A stretch of 64,000 nt of DNA from Halobacteriovorax sp. GTDB lineage: Bacteria; Bdellovibrionota; Bacteriovoracia; Bacteriovoracales; Bacteriovoracaceae. Within the stretch, counting starts at the first letter, position 1, and every line of letters starts with the position of its first letter. Location: the NCBI GenBank assembly GCA_002716825.1, contig PBCC01000007.1, positions 1-64,000 of the forward strand. Direction: 5' to 3'. The notes below the pieces were generated by a model that was not told the origin of the DNA, did not search any database, and worked only from the letters and a program-made list of their open reading frames with translations. The translations under genes were made by a program, and so were the position numbers. Shown piece by piece: positions 41,975-51,578 of the stretch.

Positions 41975-44200
41975 ATGAATACTAATACGTCTCCAGAGCA
42001 ATTAAAAAAAAACAAGCCTGCAAAACCAATAAACTTGCACGGTGCTCATTGGTTCATACTCTACCTCTCTCTTATTGCAACATTGGGTGCATGGCACATT
42101 GCTAAGCAAGAGTCTGACGAAAAAGTGAAACTACAGTTCGATCGCGAAAGCACTCAGGTTGTCGAACTCATCATCGAACGACTACGAAAATATGAGGATG
42201 CACTTTGGGGTGGCGTCGCTCTTTACAAGAGTCTCGATGGGCATGTCTCTCCTGAACAGTGGAGAAAATATACGGACTCACTCGACATCGCCAGCAAGTA
42301 TAAAGGAATCAATGGCCTCGGAGTTATCAAGCCCATTGACAAAAGTGAAGTTGCACGCTTAACAAAATCACTCAAAAAGATAAATCCCGATTTTCATATT
42401 TACCCAAAACATTCAAACGGATCTCTTCTTCCCATCATTTATATCGAGCCATTAGAACAAAATATTAAGGCTCACGGCCTTGATATGGCCCACGAGCAAA
42501 ACCGCTTCACTGCTGCAATGAAAGCTCGAGATTCTGGTAAAGCTCAAATCACCGGACCAATTGTACTAGTACAAGATTCAGAGCGTACTCCCGGCTTTTT
42601 ATTTTATGCTCCTTTTTATAAAGGTGAAGTTAGTGCTTCAGCCAGTAAGGCCAATAGTTTTGCCGGATTAGTCTATGCACCATTCGTGGTAAAACGACTT
42701 ATGGCCGGAGTTCTTGAAAGAGACAAAAGGCATGTCTCGTTAAACATTATGGATGCTGGCGAGACAATTTATCAGGAGCCAGTTTATGAGGGTGAAAAAC
42801 TCTCTCTGAAAAAAACGATCGATCTTTATGGACGGCAATGGAGTTTTGAAGTTCATAGCGATGCCAGTTTTCTTTCAGTCGTTGAAGACAGTCAGCCTTA
42901 CTTAATTCTTGTTGGTGGTATCATTATTGATATCCTTTTATTTTTTATTTTCTTAACACTCTCTCGCTCGAGCAAACGAAATGAGGAACTCGCTATCGAG
43001 ATTGAGGAAAAGTACAAAAGTGAAATTGCGACGAGACGAGAAGCCGAACAAAAGGCGGAACACGCCAACAAGGCTAAAAGTCAGTTCCTAGCAAATATGT
43101 CTCACGAAATCAGAACACCGATGAATGGCATTCTAGGTCTCACCGATATTCTAGTTGATGACAAAACCTTTTCGCCACAAAATAGAGAACTGCTCGAGAT
43201 GATTCAAGAGTCCGGCAATATTTTGATGGGAATTATTAATGATGTTCTAGATTTTTCCAAAATTGAATCTGAACATCTAGAGCTATTCCGGGAAAGAATT
43301 GATCTCACTCGCTGTATTGAATCTTGTATCTATATACTAGATTCAAAAGCCTCTATTAATAATGTCTCTATCTCTTATGAAATTACTCCTACTGAGAATC
43401 ATTATATTTTCAGCGACCAGCTTCGTATCAAGCAGATTATCATCAACCTTCTCTCAAACGCAGTGAAGTTCACACGAGATGGACAAGTCAAAATATTAGT
43501 TGAAAGAGAGCAAAAAAGTGGCAACCGTTACTTATACTCCATCAGTATTATAGACACAGGAATAGGCATCTCTGAAAAAAATATTGAGAAGCTCTTCACT
43601 CCTTTCATGCAAGGCAACTCTAATACAACCACTGAATATGGTGGGACTGGCCTAGGCCTCTCTATCAGTAAATCTCTAGCTGAAGCATTAGGTGGAGACA
43701 TTGTTGTTAAATCTAAAATTGGAACCGGCTCGACCTTTATCTTTAGCTTTATGACTGACTTGATTGATACTAAAGTTGATGCCAATCATCATGAAACCTC
43801 AAGTAAAGAACAGATCAGAGCTAAAAGCTCAAACTGTCGAGTGCTGGTGGCCGAGGACAACATCATCAATCAAAAAATGATTTCTGAAATTTTAAAACGA
43901 CTAGGGGTCATATTCAAAGTCGTCAAAAATGGCGAAGACTGCTTCAACGAGATTTTAGACGCTAAAGTTAAGTACGATATCGTGTTTATGGACGTCAGAA
44001 TGCCAGTCATGGATGGACTTGAAGCAACTTCAAAGATTAAATCAAATATTGATGAATCTAAACTTCCCAAGATCGTTGGGCTCACGGCCAATGCTACAGT
44101 TGAGGACAAAGAGGCGTGCTTTGCTGCGGGAATGGACGACTATATCGCTAAGCCAGCAAAGATGAAGGACATTGAAGCCGTCATTCATAAATATTGCTAG
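41975..44200 (+). CDS. CHASE-domain hybrid sensor histidine kinase
   Basis: A 741-residue membrane kinase. TM1 lies at about 27-45 and a periplasmic CHASE domain at about 65-270 ([36 protein letters not shown]). TM2 follows at about 308-330, then a short coiled coil. A HisKA domain ([20 protein letters not shown]) carries phospho-acceptor His377. The HATPase domain has [25 protein letters not shown] and [12 protein letters not shown]-terminal receiver ([13 protein letters not shown]) carries Asp673 in [12 protein letters not shown]. All catalytic elements are present. The CHASE ligand and output partner are unknown; no response regulator is adjacent. Confidence 0.93.
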   Translation: MNTNTSPEQLKKNKPAKPINLHGAHWFILYLSLIATLGAWHIAKQESDEKVKLQFDRESTQVVELIIERLRKYEDALWGGVALYKSLDGHVSPEQWRKYTDSLDIASKYKGINGLGVIKPIDKSEVARLTKSLKKINPDFHIYPKHSNGSLLPIIYIEPLEQNIKAHGLDMAHEQNRFTAAMKARDSGKAQITGPIVLVQDSERTPGFLFYAPFYKGEVSASASKANSFAGLVYAPFVVKRLMAGVLERDKRHVSLNIMDAGETIYQEPVYEGEKLSLKKTIDLYGRQWSFEVHSDASFLSVVEDSQPYLILVGGIIIDILLFFIFLTLSRSSKRNEELAIEIEEKYKSEIATRREAEQKAEHANKAKSQFLANMSHEIRTPMNGILGLTDILVDDKTFSPQNRELLEMIQESGNILMGIINDVLDFSKIESEHLELFRERIDLTRCIESCIYILDSKASINNVSISYEITPTENHYIFSDQLRIKQIIINLLSNAVKFTRDGQVKILVEREQKSGNRYLYSISIIDTGIGISEKNIEKLFTPFMQGNSNTTTEYGGTGLGLSISKSLAEALGGDIVVKSKIGTGSTFIFSFMTDLIDTKVDANHHETSSKEQIRAKSSNCRVLVAEDNIINQKMISEILKRLGVIFKVVKNGEDCFNEILDAKVKYDIVFMDVRMPVMDGLEATSKIKSNIDESKLPKIVGLTANATVEDKEACFAAGMDDYIAKPAKMKDIEAVIHKYC

Positions 44201-44356
44201 TCTCATTTTGACCCCATTTCCCTCTCAAGCTTCCTAGATTTTGCATAAAATTCTTACAATCAAGGCTTTGGTAAGTATTAATTACCTGCTCTTCTTGGCG
44301 CATTGTGAAGAAATTTATATCAATAACTTATAAGTTTTAACTGGAAGGGAGAGTCC

Positions 44357-44980
44357 ATGAAATTACTAATTGCGCTGACAATGATGTTGTCAGCATCATT
44401 TGCTGCGAATGCTTACACTTGTAATGTTGATATGACTGACGGTTATAGAACTGTCGGCACCTATAGAGGCTCTGGCTACAACCGTGCCGATGCCTGTAGA
44501 GATGCACTTCGCGATTGCAACAGAGACCGTGTCTCAAGCCCAAGAAATCAAAGATACCGCTGTGAAACTCGTGACTCTGGTACAGGCAACCCAAATCCTG
44601 GCTATGAATTTTGTACTTACACACTAAAAGATCGTTATGGTTATAGCCTTCGTTCATTCCAAGCTTCATCATACTACCGCTCAGAAGCTTGTTACGACGC
44701 CAGTCGTCAATGTGACTCAGAGCGCAATTATCGTGCTTCTCGTGGCGAGTATGGCTTAAGCTGTAGCGAGGACTATTTCGGTGGCAATAACCCTCCACAC
44801 CAGACTTCAGCTAGCTGTTCAGCTGAACTTGTCGATCGTTATGGATATAGAATTTCAACAATCACTGAAGTGGCCTATGGCAGAAGCTATAGTGATGCTC
44901 AAAGCCAAGCTTGTGCCGAAGCGCTCAAGTCTTGTCGCTCAAGAGCAAGTTATAATCAGAGTTGCAGAAGTCTTCGCTAG
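44357..44980 (+). CDS. Exported Cys-rich protein with three internal repeats
   Basis: The ATG at 44357 follows GGAAGGGAGAG, a strong ribosome site. The 207-residue protein has a signal peptide ending ANA. Three repeats of about 55-65 residues follow, each starting with C-x3-(M/L)-x-D-(G/R)-Y and a strand. Each then has Y-x3-(D/E)-A-C-x-(D/E)-A helices ending in xxC: TCNVDMTDGYRTVGTYRGSG, FCTYTLKDRYGYSLRSFQAS and SCSAELVDRYGYRISTITEV. Paired cysteines in each repeat probably form disulfides in the periplasm or outside. No function is recognised. An overlapping minus-strand frame is a shadow. A terminator follows. Confidence 0.8.
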   Translation: MKLLIALTMMLSASFAANAYTCNVDMTDGYRTVGTYRGSGYNRADACRDALRDCNRDRVSSPRNQRYRCETRDSGTGNPNPGYEFCTYTLKDRYGYSLRSFQASSYYRSEACYDASRQCDSERNYRASRGEYGLSCSEDYFGGNNPPHQTSASCSAELVDRYGYRISTITEVAYGRSYSDAQSQACAEALKSCRSRASYNQSCRSLR

Positions 44981-45010
44981 TTGCTGAAGCCTAATCGACA
45001 TACTTAATTA

Positions 45011-45037
45011 GGGAGTCCTTTTGGGCTCCCTTTTTTT
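45011..45037 (+). terminator. Intrinsic terminator after the three-repeat protein gene
   Basis: Stem GGGAGTCC / GGGCTCCC (one G-U pair), loop TTTT, then seven T. It separates this gene from pepP. Confidence 0.85.
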
Positions 45038-45099
45038 GTCCGCTTTAGTCAAGATTCTATCTATGTTAAGATTTTTGAAATTAAACTAAGTGGATATCT

Positions 45100-46464
45100 A
45101 TGGAAGAATCAAACTTTTCAACTCGCCGAGCTAGTCTATGCCAACTCTTACCTGAAACGGCTATTATCGTCTCAGCGGCAACTCATCATATAAGAAGTCA
45201 CGATAGTGAATTTCCTTTCCACCAAAATACTCACTTTAAGTATTTAACAGGTTTTAGAGAACCGGAATCGCTACTCGTTATTACACAAAAACCTGATGAA
45301 GGTATGAAGACACATTTCTTTGTTCGTCCAAAAGATGATCACGCCGAGATGTGGGCCGGCAAACGCATGGGCATCGACCACACAAAGGACGTCTTTGGTT
45401 TTGATGAAGTCTACGATATTGCAAAAGCCTGGGAGCTTATGCCTACCCTACTTTGGAATCATAAAAAAGTTGCTGTCGATTGGAGTGAACAACCTCTTAT
45501 TCGTGATCAGGCGTTAAAAGTGATGACTACTATGGCCTCGATGCGAAAGCGTAAGATGCATAGACCCATGAGCTTAATTGATCTTGCCCCAGCAATTGGT
45601 AGGGTTAGACTAGTCAAGGAAGCTAATGAAATCGCCTCAATGAGAAAAGCGGCACAAATTAGTAATCTAGGTCATAGAGCTGCCATGGCCATGGCAACGC
45701 CGGGAAAAACAGAAGCTGATGTTCGACATTTCATGGAATATATTTTCAGAAAACACGGCTCCGAAGATAATGCTTATGAAAGTATTGTGGCCGGCGGTAG
45801 AAATGCTCTCACCCTACACTACGTTGAAAATAATGCAGTATTAAATGACAAAGAACTTCTACTGATCGATGCAGGCTCGCAGTTCAATGGTTATGCCAGC
45901 GATATCACCAGAACCTTTCCCATCAATGGAAAATACACTCCGGCCCAAAAAGAAGTTTACGAGATCGTACTCACTGCTCAGAAAGTTGCCATTGGCATGG
46001 CGAAGCCCGGCGTTTCAATTTCACAAATTCATTCTGAAGTCGAAAAGGTCTTGGCCAAGGCCATGATAGACGCAGGACTCATCACGACAAAAACTCAGAT
46101 GTCTAAAGAGTCATTAGAAGAACTACTTCTTAACAAAGAAGGCTCTTATGCTATTAAAAGCTATTACCCACACGGTACTTCCCATTGGCTAGGACTTGAT
46201 GTTCACGATATGTCGCCTTACTTGGAAGACGACTTAGAAGATATTAAGTTAGCAGCAGGTATGGTTATTACGGTTGAACCTGGCCTTTATTTCAATAAAC
46301 CCCATGAACAGGTCCAATTTAAATTACCTGTAGATGGAATCGGCATTCGCATTGAAGATGATATTCTCATTACAGATAAAGGTCATGATAATCTTAGTGC
46401 CAACGTTCCAAAGGAAGTGGCTGAAGTAGAAGCTGCATGTAAGCTTAACCCTTTGGAGTTTTAA
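45100..46464 (+). CDS. pepP: Xaa-Pro aminopeptidase (aminopeptidase P)
   Basis: A 454-residue M24 peptidase. The N-terminal AMP_N domain has FPFHQNTHFKYLTGFREPES. The pita-bread catalytic domain supplies metal ligands in LLLIDAGSQFNGYASDITRTFP (two Asp), the His in YYPHGTSHWLGLDVHD, the Glu in ITVEPGLY and the final Glu in GIRIEDDILIT. It removes N-terminal residues preceding proline in the cytoplasm. The TAA overlaps the next ATG (TAATG at 46462-46466). Confidence 0.95.
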   Translation: MEESNFSTRRASLCQLLPETAIIVSAATHHIRSHDSEFPFHQNTHFKYLTGFREPESLLVITQKPDEGMKTHFFVRPKDDHAEMWAGKRMGIDHTKDVFGFDEVYDIAKAWELMPTLLWNHKKVAVDWSEQPLIRDQALKVMTTMASMRKRKMHRPMSLIDLAPAIGRVRLVKEANEIASMRKAAQISNLGHRAAMAMATPGKTEADVRHFMEYIFRKHGSEDNAYESIVAGGRNALTLHYVENNAVLNDKELLLIDAGSQFNGYASDITRTFPINGKYTPAQKEVYEIVLTAQKVAIGMAKPGVSISQIHSEVEKVLAKAMIDAGLITTKTQMSKESLEELLLNKEGSYAIKSYYPHGTSHWLGLDVHDMSPYLEDDLEDIKLAAGMVITVEPGLYFNKPHEQVQFKLPVDGIGIRIEDDILITDKGHDNLSANVPKEVAEVEAACKLNPLEF

Positions 46465-46922
46465 TGTTGCTCTATTTACTTTTCTTTATTTCCACGACAT
46501 TCGCTGAAGATGCTGTCCTCATCAATCAAGAAGACTTCAGTTTTAATCACCCTACTTGTCTGATTAGATTCGATAGCAATCAAGAATTTGCGAGCGAGAT
46601 TGCAAGTAACTTAAAAGAAAAAGGCTTCAAGCTTCAAGATTACCTTCCCGAGGGAAAACTTAATCCTGAAGATATGTATTTAAAGTTGATAATCGAGCGA
46701 GAAGGCTGGTTTTATAAAGACTGTCTTCTCGATTTGGTTATCTCTCAAGCTAACTCGATTAAACCGTTAAGCAGTGACTTGAGACTCATGTCGGCCAAAG
46801 TGAAGAGGATGTATCCTCGAGTAACCTTCAGTGGCGATGAAAGATGTTCTCGAGGTATTGATGATCTTTTCGTCAATATTCCGAAGTGTCGCTCTGGCCG
46901 TTTACTTAAAAATAAACGTTAA
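46464..46922 (+). CDS. Small exported protein of unknown function
   Basis: A 152-residue protein with a short signal peptide (MLLYLLFFISTTFAE). The mature part is mixed, with four cysteines (around residues 32, 81, 133 and 144) and a basic tail (RSGRLLKNKR). No family is recognised. It is coupled to pepP by a TAATG overlap and ends in a 17-nt overlap with the convergent barrel gene. Confidence 0.7.
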   Translation: MLLYLLFFISTTFAEDAVLINQEDFSFNHPTCLIRFDSNQEFASEIASNLKEKGFKLQDYLPEGKLNPEDMYLKLIIEREGWFYKDCLLDLVISQANSIKPLSSDLRLMSAKVKRMYPRVTFSGDERCSRGIDDLFVNIPKCRSGRLLKNKR

Positions 46923-47643
46923 AGCTCATCCCCAAAGAAATTAAGTCTTCGTGCATACGATAGGTCGTGCCTGTGGCAGTTTTGAACTTTGGAGTGTTAT
47001 TCCACTCATGTCTAAGATGCCTTGCAAATGGACCAATCAACCAACCACTTATGCCACTGTACATAGCACCTAGGTAGTAGCCCTGCTTATACAAAGTCGA
47101 AGTAGAAAAGCCCAAAGGGAAATAGGCTTCATATCTAAAATAGCTCATCCAATTAGACGTCATTTGATAGCTTACACCTGGTCTAATTTTCAAAATCCCC
47201 ATGTCATTAGTGAGGTGGTACTCATACGTCACTCTCGCCTCAGCAGTGATTTTAGGAGAGAGGCTCCATTTCTTTTGAACTAAAGCTCCAACATTGAATT
47301 CTGTTTTATCTTCAACATCGCGCCACTTCCACTGATTATCCTGTGGATCTTTTAGCCAATCCTGGCCGTGATGCTCGCCCCACGTGTTGGCAATATAAAC
47401 GCCAGCACTATAATGGTTTGGAAACTTTCTTCTCACGGACAATATTAACTTTTCAAAATTTCCATCGCTATCTGGTTCCCAGGCTACGTCACCTATATAA
47501 GTCCAAGGACCTAGCGTCTTAAAAGCCCTGAAATGAAGCGCTGGTTTTACTGACTTATGATTAGTTGGAACATTTGATTGGGCAAGAGCAAGGCTTGAAA
47601 AGCCCAAAAGGCTAATCAATATCCATTTCAAGTGGTGATGCAT
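46906..47643 (-). CDS. Predicted outer-membrane beta-barrel protein, partner of FecR-like gene
   Basis: The ATG at 47643 is preceded by GAGGAAG. The 245-residue protein has a signal peptide ending ALAQ and many amphipathic strands (FRAFKTLGPWTYIGDVAWEP, SYFRYEAYFPLGFS). It ends ISLGMSFNVYF with a terminal Phe, the usual signal for barrel assembly. Its start lies 32 nt inside the upstream FecR-like gene, so the two are translated together. Function is unknown; a 10-12 strand barrel is inferred. Confidence 0.7.
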   Translation of the reverse strand: MHHHLKWILISLLGFSSLALAQSNVPTNHKSVKPALHFRAFKTLGPWTYIGDVAWEPDSDGNFEKLILSVRRKFPNHYSAGVYIANTWGEHHGQDWLKDPQDNQWKWRDVEDKTEFNVGALVQKKWSLSPKITAEARVTYEYHLTNDMGILKIRPGVSYQMTSNWMSYFRYEAYFPLGFSTSTLYKQGYYLGAMYSGISGWLIGPFARHLRHEWNNTPKFKTATGTTYRMHEDLISLGMSFNVYF

Positions 47644-48268
47644 AAGCTTCCTCTATAGAGACAGTATTTTTTAAATCGCCGAGAGTTGGATCAAATTTCC
47701 AATTGAGTTTTCTGGTCCAAGGCAAAGCTTTTGGATCAGAGATAGAAGTTCCGCCCGCCAACTTAATCCCCTCTCCGGCCTTAACGAGTACTGGCTTTGT
47801 AACTTCAGTGCTTGTTACGGCGACGAGTCCTTCGTTCACGCACATCCACACGTCTGAACTTTTTCCGTGAGCAACAAAAAATTCTGTACCTCTTACGCCC
47901 ATGGAAGCAGTCTTAGTTCGTACTGTTGTTTTTTTATTTGGGTTTTTAGGAAAATTGAAAAAGCCTGATCCTTTAACGATAGAATACATCGTTTCATCAT
48001 TACTTTGAGAACTCTTAGCCATCTTTGTAATCTCAAGCGAAGAGTTCTCATCGAGTTTAACCACGCTTCCATCGCTCCCCTTGAGAACGACTAATCCAGA
48101 CTCTCCAACGTGAACTCTAGAGCCAACCTCAAGTTTACTACCCTTTACGATTTTATTCTTAGTTGCGCTTGGCAGTTCAAAACGAGCTGGTTCTTTAATA
48201 TACACAACAGTGTTAGCTAGTATTTGGCCGCAAGTGAAAAGGGATAAAAAGATAAATAGGCTTCTCAT
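47612..48268 (-). CDS. Exported FecR-domain protein
   Basis: The 218-residue protein has a signal peptide (1-18). The FecR domain is clear: KGSKLEVGSRVHVGESGLVVLKGSDGSVVKLDENSSLEI, a FFNFP segment, and TVRTKTASMGVRGTEFFV. Unlike FecR anti-sigma factors there is no cytoplasmic helical domain, and no sigma-factor gene is adjacent. It is therefore probably a periplasmic structural or sensing module. It overlaps the following barrel gene by 32 nt. Confidence 0.85.
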   Translation of the reverse strand: MRSLFIFLSLFTCGQILANTVVYIKEPARFELPSATKNKIVKGSKLEVGSRVHVGESGLVVLKGSDGSVVKLDENSSLEITKMAKSSQSNDETMYSIVKGSGFFNFPKNPNKKTTVRTKTASMGVRGTEFFVAHGKSSDVWMCVNEGLVAVTSTEVTKPVLVKAGEGIKLAGGTSISDPKALPWTRKLNWKFDPTLGDLKNTVSIEEAYASPLEMDID

Positions 48269-48326
48269 AGAGTACTCACAAAAAATGTTTACAAGTATTC
48301 TACAACAATAAAGAGAGGTGACAAGT

Positions 48327-49319
48327 TTAGTAGGTACGGCGACCTAGATAATGGACAATTTCAATCAGTGGCTCTTTTGCCTTAGCAATTTGCTGCTCGG
48401 TAAGATCACTATGCCGTGGAATCTCTTCGGCCATAACTTCGATCAGTTCCAAACACTTATCGAGATGATCTTTAGCGCGCGCCTCAACAATAGAAACTGC
48501 TTTATCAAGATTGTTCTCTGTCCATAATGAAGAAGCGGATTCACCTTTTAAGAAGCGTGAATATAAGTCGGGATTAAGTTGTAACCATTCGAATAAAACC
48601 GCATTAATAATGCCATTTTCGAGGTCAAGCAAATGATCCTTTTTAGAGTTTCCACTAAAATCAAGTGTGTCATCCATTTGCTGGAACGCTAAGCCTAGAT
48701 GATGTCCGAAGTCACGAGCGTACTTAACGACTGCTTCAGGAAGATCTGCAACAATCGCCGGGGCGACTGCACACCAACTCATCACAGAAGCTGTTTTCAT
48801 TTGAGCAACCGTATCAATGAGCTCTCTTGAATATTGTCTTGAAGCTGCAGCATCAAGTTGAATCCACTCGCCTTCTGCTAAAGCTTTAATAACGAATGAC
48901 ATTTCTTTAACTAAGGCTAGGTTACCTTGCTTAGAAAGCTCAACGATCACGTCGGCCAATAAATAATCACCGGCCAAAACAGCGTGCTTATTAGTAGATT
49001 CTGCATTGATTGACGGCTTTCCACGTCTAGTTTTTGCACCATCGACCACATCATCATGAGAAAGACTGGCAGCGTGGACCATTTCAATGGCCTTAGCGTA
49101 GACATCGAGACGATCTGGCGAAACACCAAAAAAATTACCACACAGGTAAGTGAGCAGGGGTCTCAGTCTTTTTCCGCCGAGCAAAACGGTGCGCTGCAAA
49201 AGTTGATTTATTGAGTTATTACAGCTTTCTGAGCCCGTATCCATCTCTAAGTCGCGAACTCGACCTAGTAACTGGGGTGGAATTGTGGTTAAAAACTTGG
49301 GAATCATCTGCCTCGCCAT
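48327..49319 (-). CDS. ispB: Polyprenyl diphosphate synthase (menaquinone side chain)
   Basis: A 330-residue trans-prenyltransferase. It has LGGKRLRPLLTYL, the first Asp-rich motif in HAASLSHDDVVDGAKTRRGKPSIN (DDVVD) and the second in AFQQMDDTLDFSG (DDTLD), the usual order. It builds the long isoprenoid tail attached by MenA. Divergent placement from ubiE-menFDAC supports that role. The annotated ATG has no ribosome site; the ATG at 49307 has GAGG close by and may be the real start. Confidence 0.9.
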   Translation of the reverse strand: MARQMIPKFLTTIPPQLLGRVRDLEMDTGSESCNNSINQLLQRTVLLGGKRLRPLLTYLCGNFFGVSPDRLDVYAKAIEMVHAASLSHDDVVDGAKTRRGKPSINAESTNKHAVLAGDYLLADVIVELSKQGNLALVKEMSFVIKALAEGEWIQLDAAASRQYSRELIDTVAQMKTASVMSWCAVAPAIVADLPEAVVKYARDFGHHLGLAFQQMDDTLDFSGNSKKDHLLDLENGIINAVLFEWLQLNPDLYSRFLKGESASSLWTENNLDKAVSIVEARAKDHLDKCLELIEVMAEEIPRHSDLTEQQIAKAKEPLIEIVHYLGRRTY

Positions 49320-49440
49320 GAAATCAATGAGTTATTACTAACACTCAAGTGACTTCAAGTCCATCGACATTAGCTAGAGTCTTCTCGACGTTTAAGCCGC
49401 AATTCGGTATGTTGCATATCATAAAGTACAGGAATTTATT

Positions 49441-50160
49441 ATGAGCGAAGCTAGCAAGACTCTAAAAGAACGTAAGAATCAATCATTCAAGATTTTTGAT
49501 GATATCGCAGGAACATACGATCTGCTTAATCGCTGTCTTTCACTTGGCATTGATGTGCTTTGGCGCAAGCGAATGATGAAAGAGCTTCCAAGTGGTGACA
49601 AACTCATCGCACTTGATCTTGCAACAGGAACGGGTGATGTGGCACTTGAATTAGCAGCTCAAGAGCGGGTGGCCAAGGTTCAAGGCTTAGATCTTTCTAC
49701 CGGGATGGTAGAACTAGGTAAGAAGAAAATTATCAAGAAAGGTTTTGCACATAAGGCAGAGCTAGGCATTGGCGATGGTGTCGCAGTACCTGTTGCCGAT
49801 CAATCACAAGACGTTGTCACTCTATCGTTTGGAATCAGAAATTTTCCAGACCCTGAGTTATCTCTTAGAAATATTCACCGCGTACTAAAACCAAATGGTC
49901 GGGCACTCGTCATGGAATTTGGTTTGCCTAAGAACTTTCTGGTTCGCGCAGTCTATCTTTTTTACTTCAGAAAACTTCTGCCTTTTGTTGGCAATATTAT
50001 ATCCGGTCATGGCGATGCCTATACCTATCTTAATAAAACAGTTGAAGACTTTCCATATGACCAAGCTTTTGTTCAGTGGATGAAAGATGCTGGTTTTAGA
50101 AATGTTCGTGCAGTCTCTTTAAGTTTTGGTATCGCATTTTTGTATATTGGAGAGAAGTAA
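49441..50160 (+). CDS. ubiE: Demethylmenaquinone methyltransferase
   Basis: A 239-residue SAM methyltransferase with VFDDIAGTYDLLNRCLSLGID, LDLATGTGDVALELA (SAM loop), VTLSFGIRNFPDPELSLRNIHRVLKPNGRALVMEFG and a C-terminal SLSFGIAFLYIGEK. These are the UbiE/MenG signatures. In a menaquinone gene cluster it performs the last step, C-methylation of demethylmenaquinone. The next gene, menF, begins 2 nt after its stop. The ribosome site is an AGGA. Confidence 0.94.
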   Translation: MSEASKTLKERKNQSFKIFDDIAGTYDLLNRCLSLGIDVLWRKRMMKELPSGDKLIALDLATGTGDVALELAAQERVAKVQGLDLSTGMVELGKKKIIKKGFAHKAELGIGDGVAVPVADQSQDVVTLSFGIRNFPDPELSLRNIHRVLKPNGRALVMEFGLPKNFLVRAVYLFYFRKLLPFVGNIISGHGDAYTYLNKTVEDFPYDQAFVQWMKDAGFRNVRAVSLSFGIAFLYIGEK

Positions 50161-50162
50161 TC

Positions 50163-51578
50163 ATGGTTTGCGCTGACAGGACCCCTCTTCACAGTGCAAA
50201 AGCGACCATTTTAGCGAGTCTAAAACAAGTCCTCGCCTGCCCAACACTAGCAAGTGAGCAAGAGTATTACACCCACTCTATTAAGCTTGAGACAATCGAC
50301 CTCATCGGACTTATGCCTTTTATCGACATGTCACAAAAGGTGCTATTTTGTGATCGTGAAGGCGGGCGACAATACCTCGGGCTTAAGTTCATCAAAACAT
50401 TTACTGATACGTTTTCTTTAGAACAAGCAAGAAAACTCATAAAACATCATCAAGAACTTATTATTTTAGGTGGCCAAAGGTTTCATCCAGGGCAAAAGCC
50501 GAGTCAGGAATGGGAAAGTCTTGGATCACATTACTATGTCTTGCCGCAATTTATTTTTTCAAGAAAAAATGATCAAACCAATTTATTGATCAATATACCA
50601 AAAGCAGCCTTTAATAATTCAACCCTTGCCGTGAAGCTTCTTATGGAGCTTGAAGGCATCCTCACATTCAAGGGGCACGCCCAAAAGAAATTTGACTTTA
50701 AACCTTACAAACAAGTTCCAAGTTTTGACCAATGGAAGGCTCAAGTCGAAAAAGCCCACAGAAGCTTTAGTAGGGATGAACTGGATAAGGTTGTCCTATC
50801 GCGAAAAGAAGTACTCAGTTCACAACAACCGATTAGACCTGATCAAGTGTTTGAGCACCTCGCTCTCAAAACAGGTGAGCATTTCATCTTCCATATTCAA
50901 TGGCGTCATGATCAATCCTTTACGAGTATAACTCCCGAAAGATTATTCAAACTCAGCGGACAAGACCTTTATAGCGATGCAATTGCGGGAACACGTCCAC
51001 GCGGAACAAACCAACAAGAGGACTCTCTACTTGCTCAAGAGTTACTCAGTAATAAAAAAGAATTAAGCGAGCACCGCTTTGTTTCGAGCTCTATTAAAGA
51101 CACAATGAAAGCGATCGGATGCCATGATATCGAAATTGATGATGGTGAATCAGTTCTTAAGCTCTCTCATGTTCAACACTTATATACTAAGCTTAAAGCC
51201 AAAATTTCCAAGACACCTAAAGTACTCGATCTGATCGAAGCTTTTCACCCAACTCCCGCTGTTGGAGGCAAGCCAAAAGCTGATGCCGTCGACTGGTTAC
51301 TTTGTACCGAAGAGTATGATCGTGGTTATTACGCCGCTCCAGTTGGAGTCATGGATAGAGATGGTGCAGAATTCTGTGTCGCCATTCGCTCTGCCCTAGT
51401 TTATGGCCGAGAGCTACATGTCTACGCCGGAGCAGGTCTAGTCCCAGGTTCATGTCCTAACGCTGAATGGGATGAGACTGCCAATAAAATGAAAAATTTC
51501 ACCTCTAAATTTATGCGCACTCCTACCAAAGTCCAAAAATCAAATGAGCTACACGATGAGCAGCACCCTTCTCACTGA
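50163..51578 (+). CDS. menF: Isochorismate synthase (MenF)
   Basis: A 471-residue chorismate-utilising enzyme. The C-terminal two-thirds has DELDKVVLSRKEVL, FTSITPERLFKLSGQDLYSDAIAGTRPRG, HPTPAVGGKPKADAVDWL and the GxxGxxDxDGAEFCVAIRSAL-like block. The final YAGAGLVPGSCPNAEWDET is also typical. These match isochorismate synthases, and the position before menD supports MenF. It converts chorismate to isochorismate, the first committed step. The 3' end overlaps the menD start. Confidence 0.93.
   Translation: MVCADRTPLHSAKATILASLKQVLACPTLASEQEYYTHSIKLETIDLIGLMPFIDMSQKVLFCDREGGRQYLGLKFIKTFTDTFSLEQARKLIKHHQELIILGGQRFHPGQKPSQEWESLGSHYYVLPQFIFSRKNDQTNLLINIPKAAFNNSTLAVKLLMELEGILTFKGHAQKKFDFKPYKQVPSFDQWKAQVEKAHRSFSRDELDKVVLSRKEVLSSQQPIRPDQVFEHLALKTGEHFIFHIQWRHDQSFTSITPERLFKLSGQDLYSDAIAGTRPRGTNQQEDSLLAQELLSNKKELSEHRFVSSSIKDTMKAIGCHDIEIDDGESVLKLSHVQHLYTKLKAKISKTPKVLDLIEAFHPTPAVGGKPKADAVDWLLCTEEYDRGYYAAPVGVMDRDGAEFCVAIRSALVYGRELHVYAGAGLVPGSCPNAEWDETANKMKNFTSKFMRTPTKVQKSNELHDEQHPSH

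Noticed and set aside
44337-44798. 153-residue minus-strand open frame
   Set aside because: It lies opposite the three-repeat exported protein, which has a strong ribosome site, signal peptide and internal repeats; the minus frame has a Cys/His/Tyr-rich, shadow-like composition.
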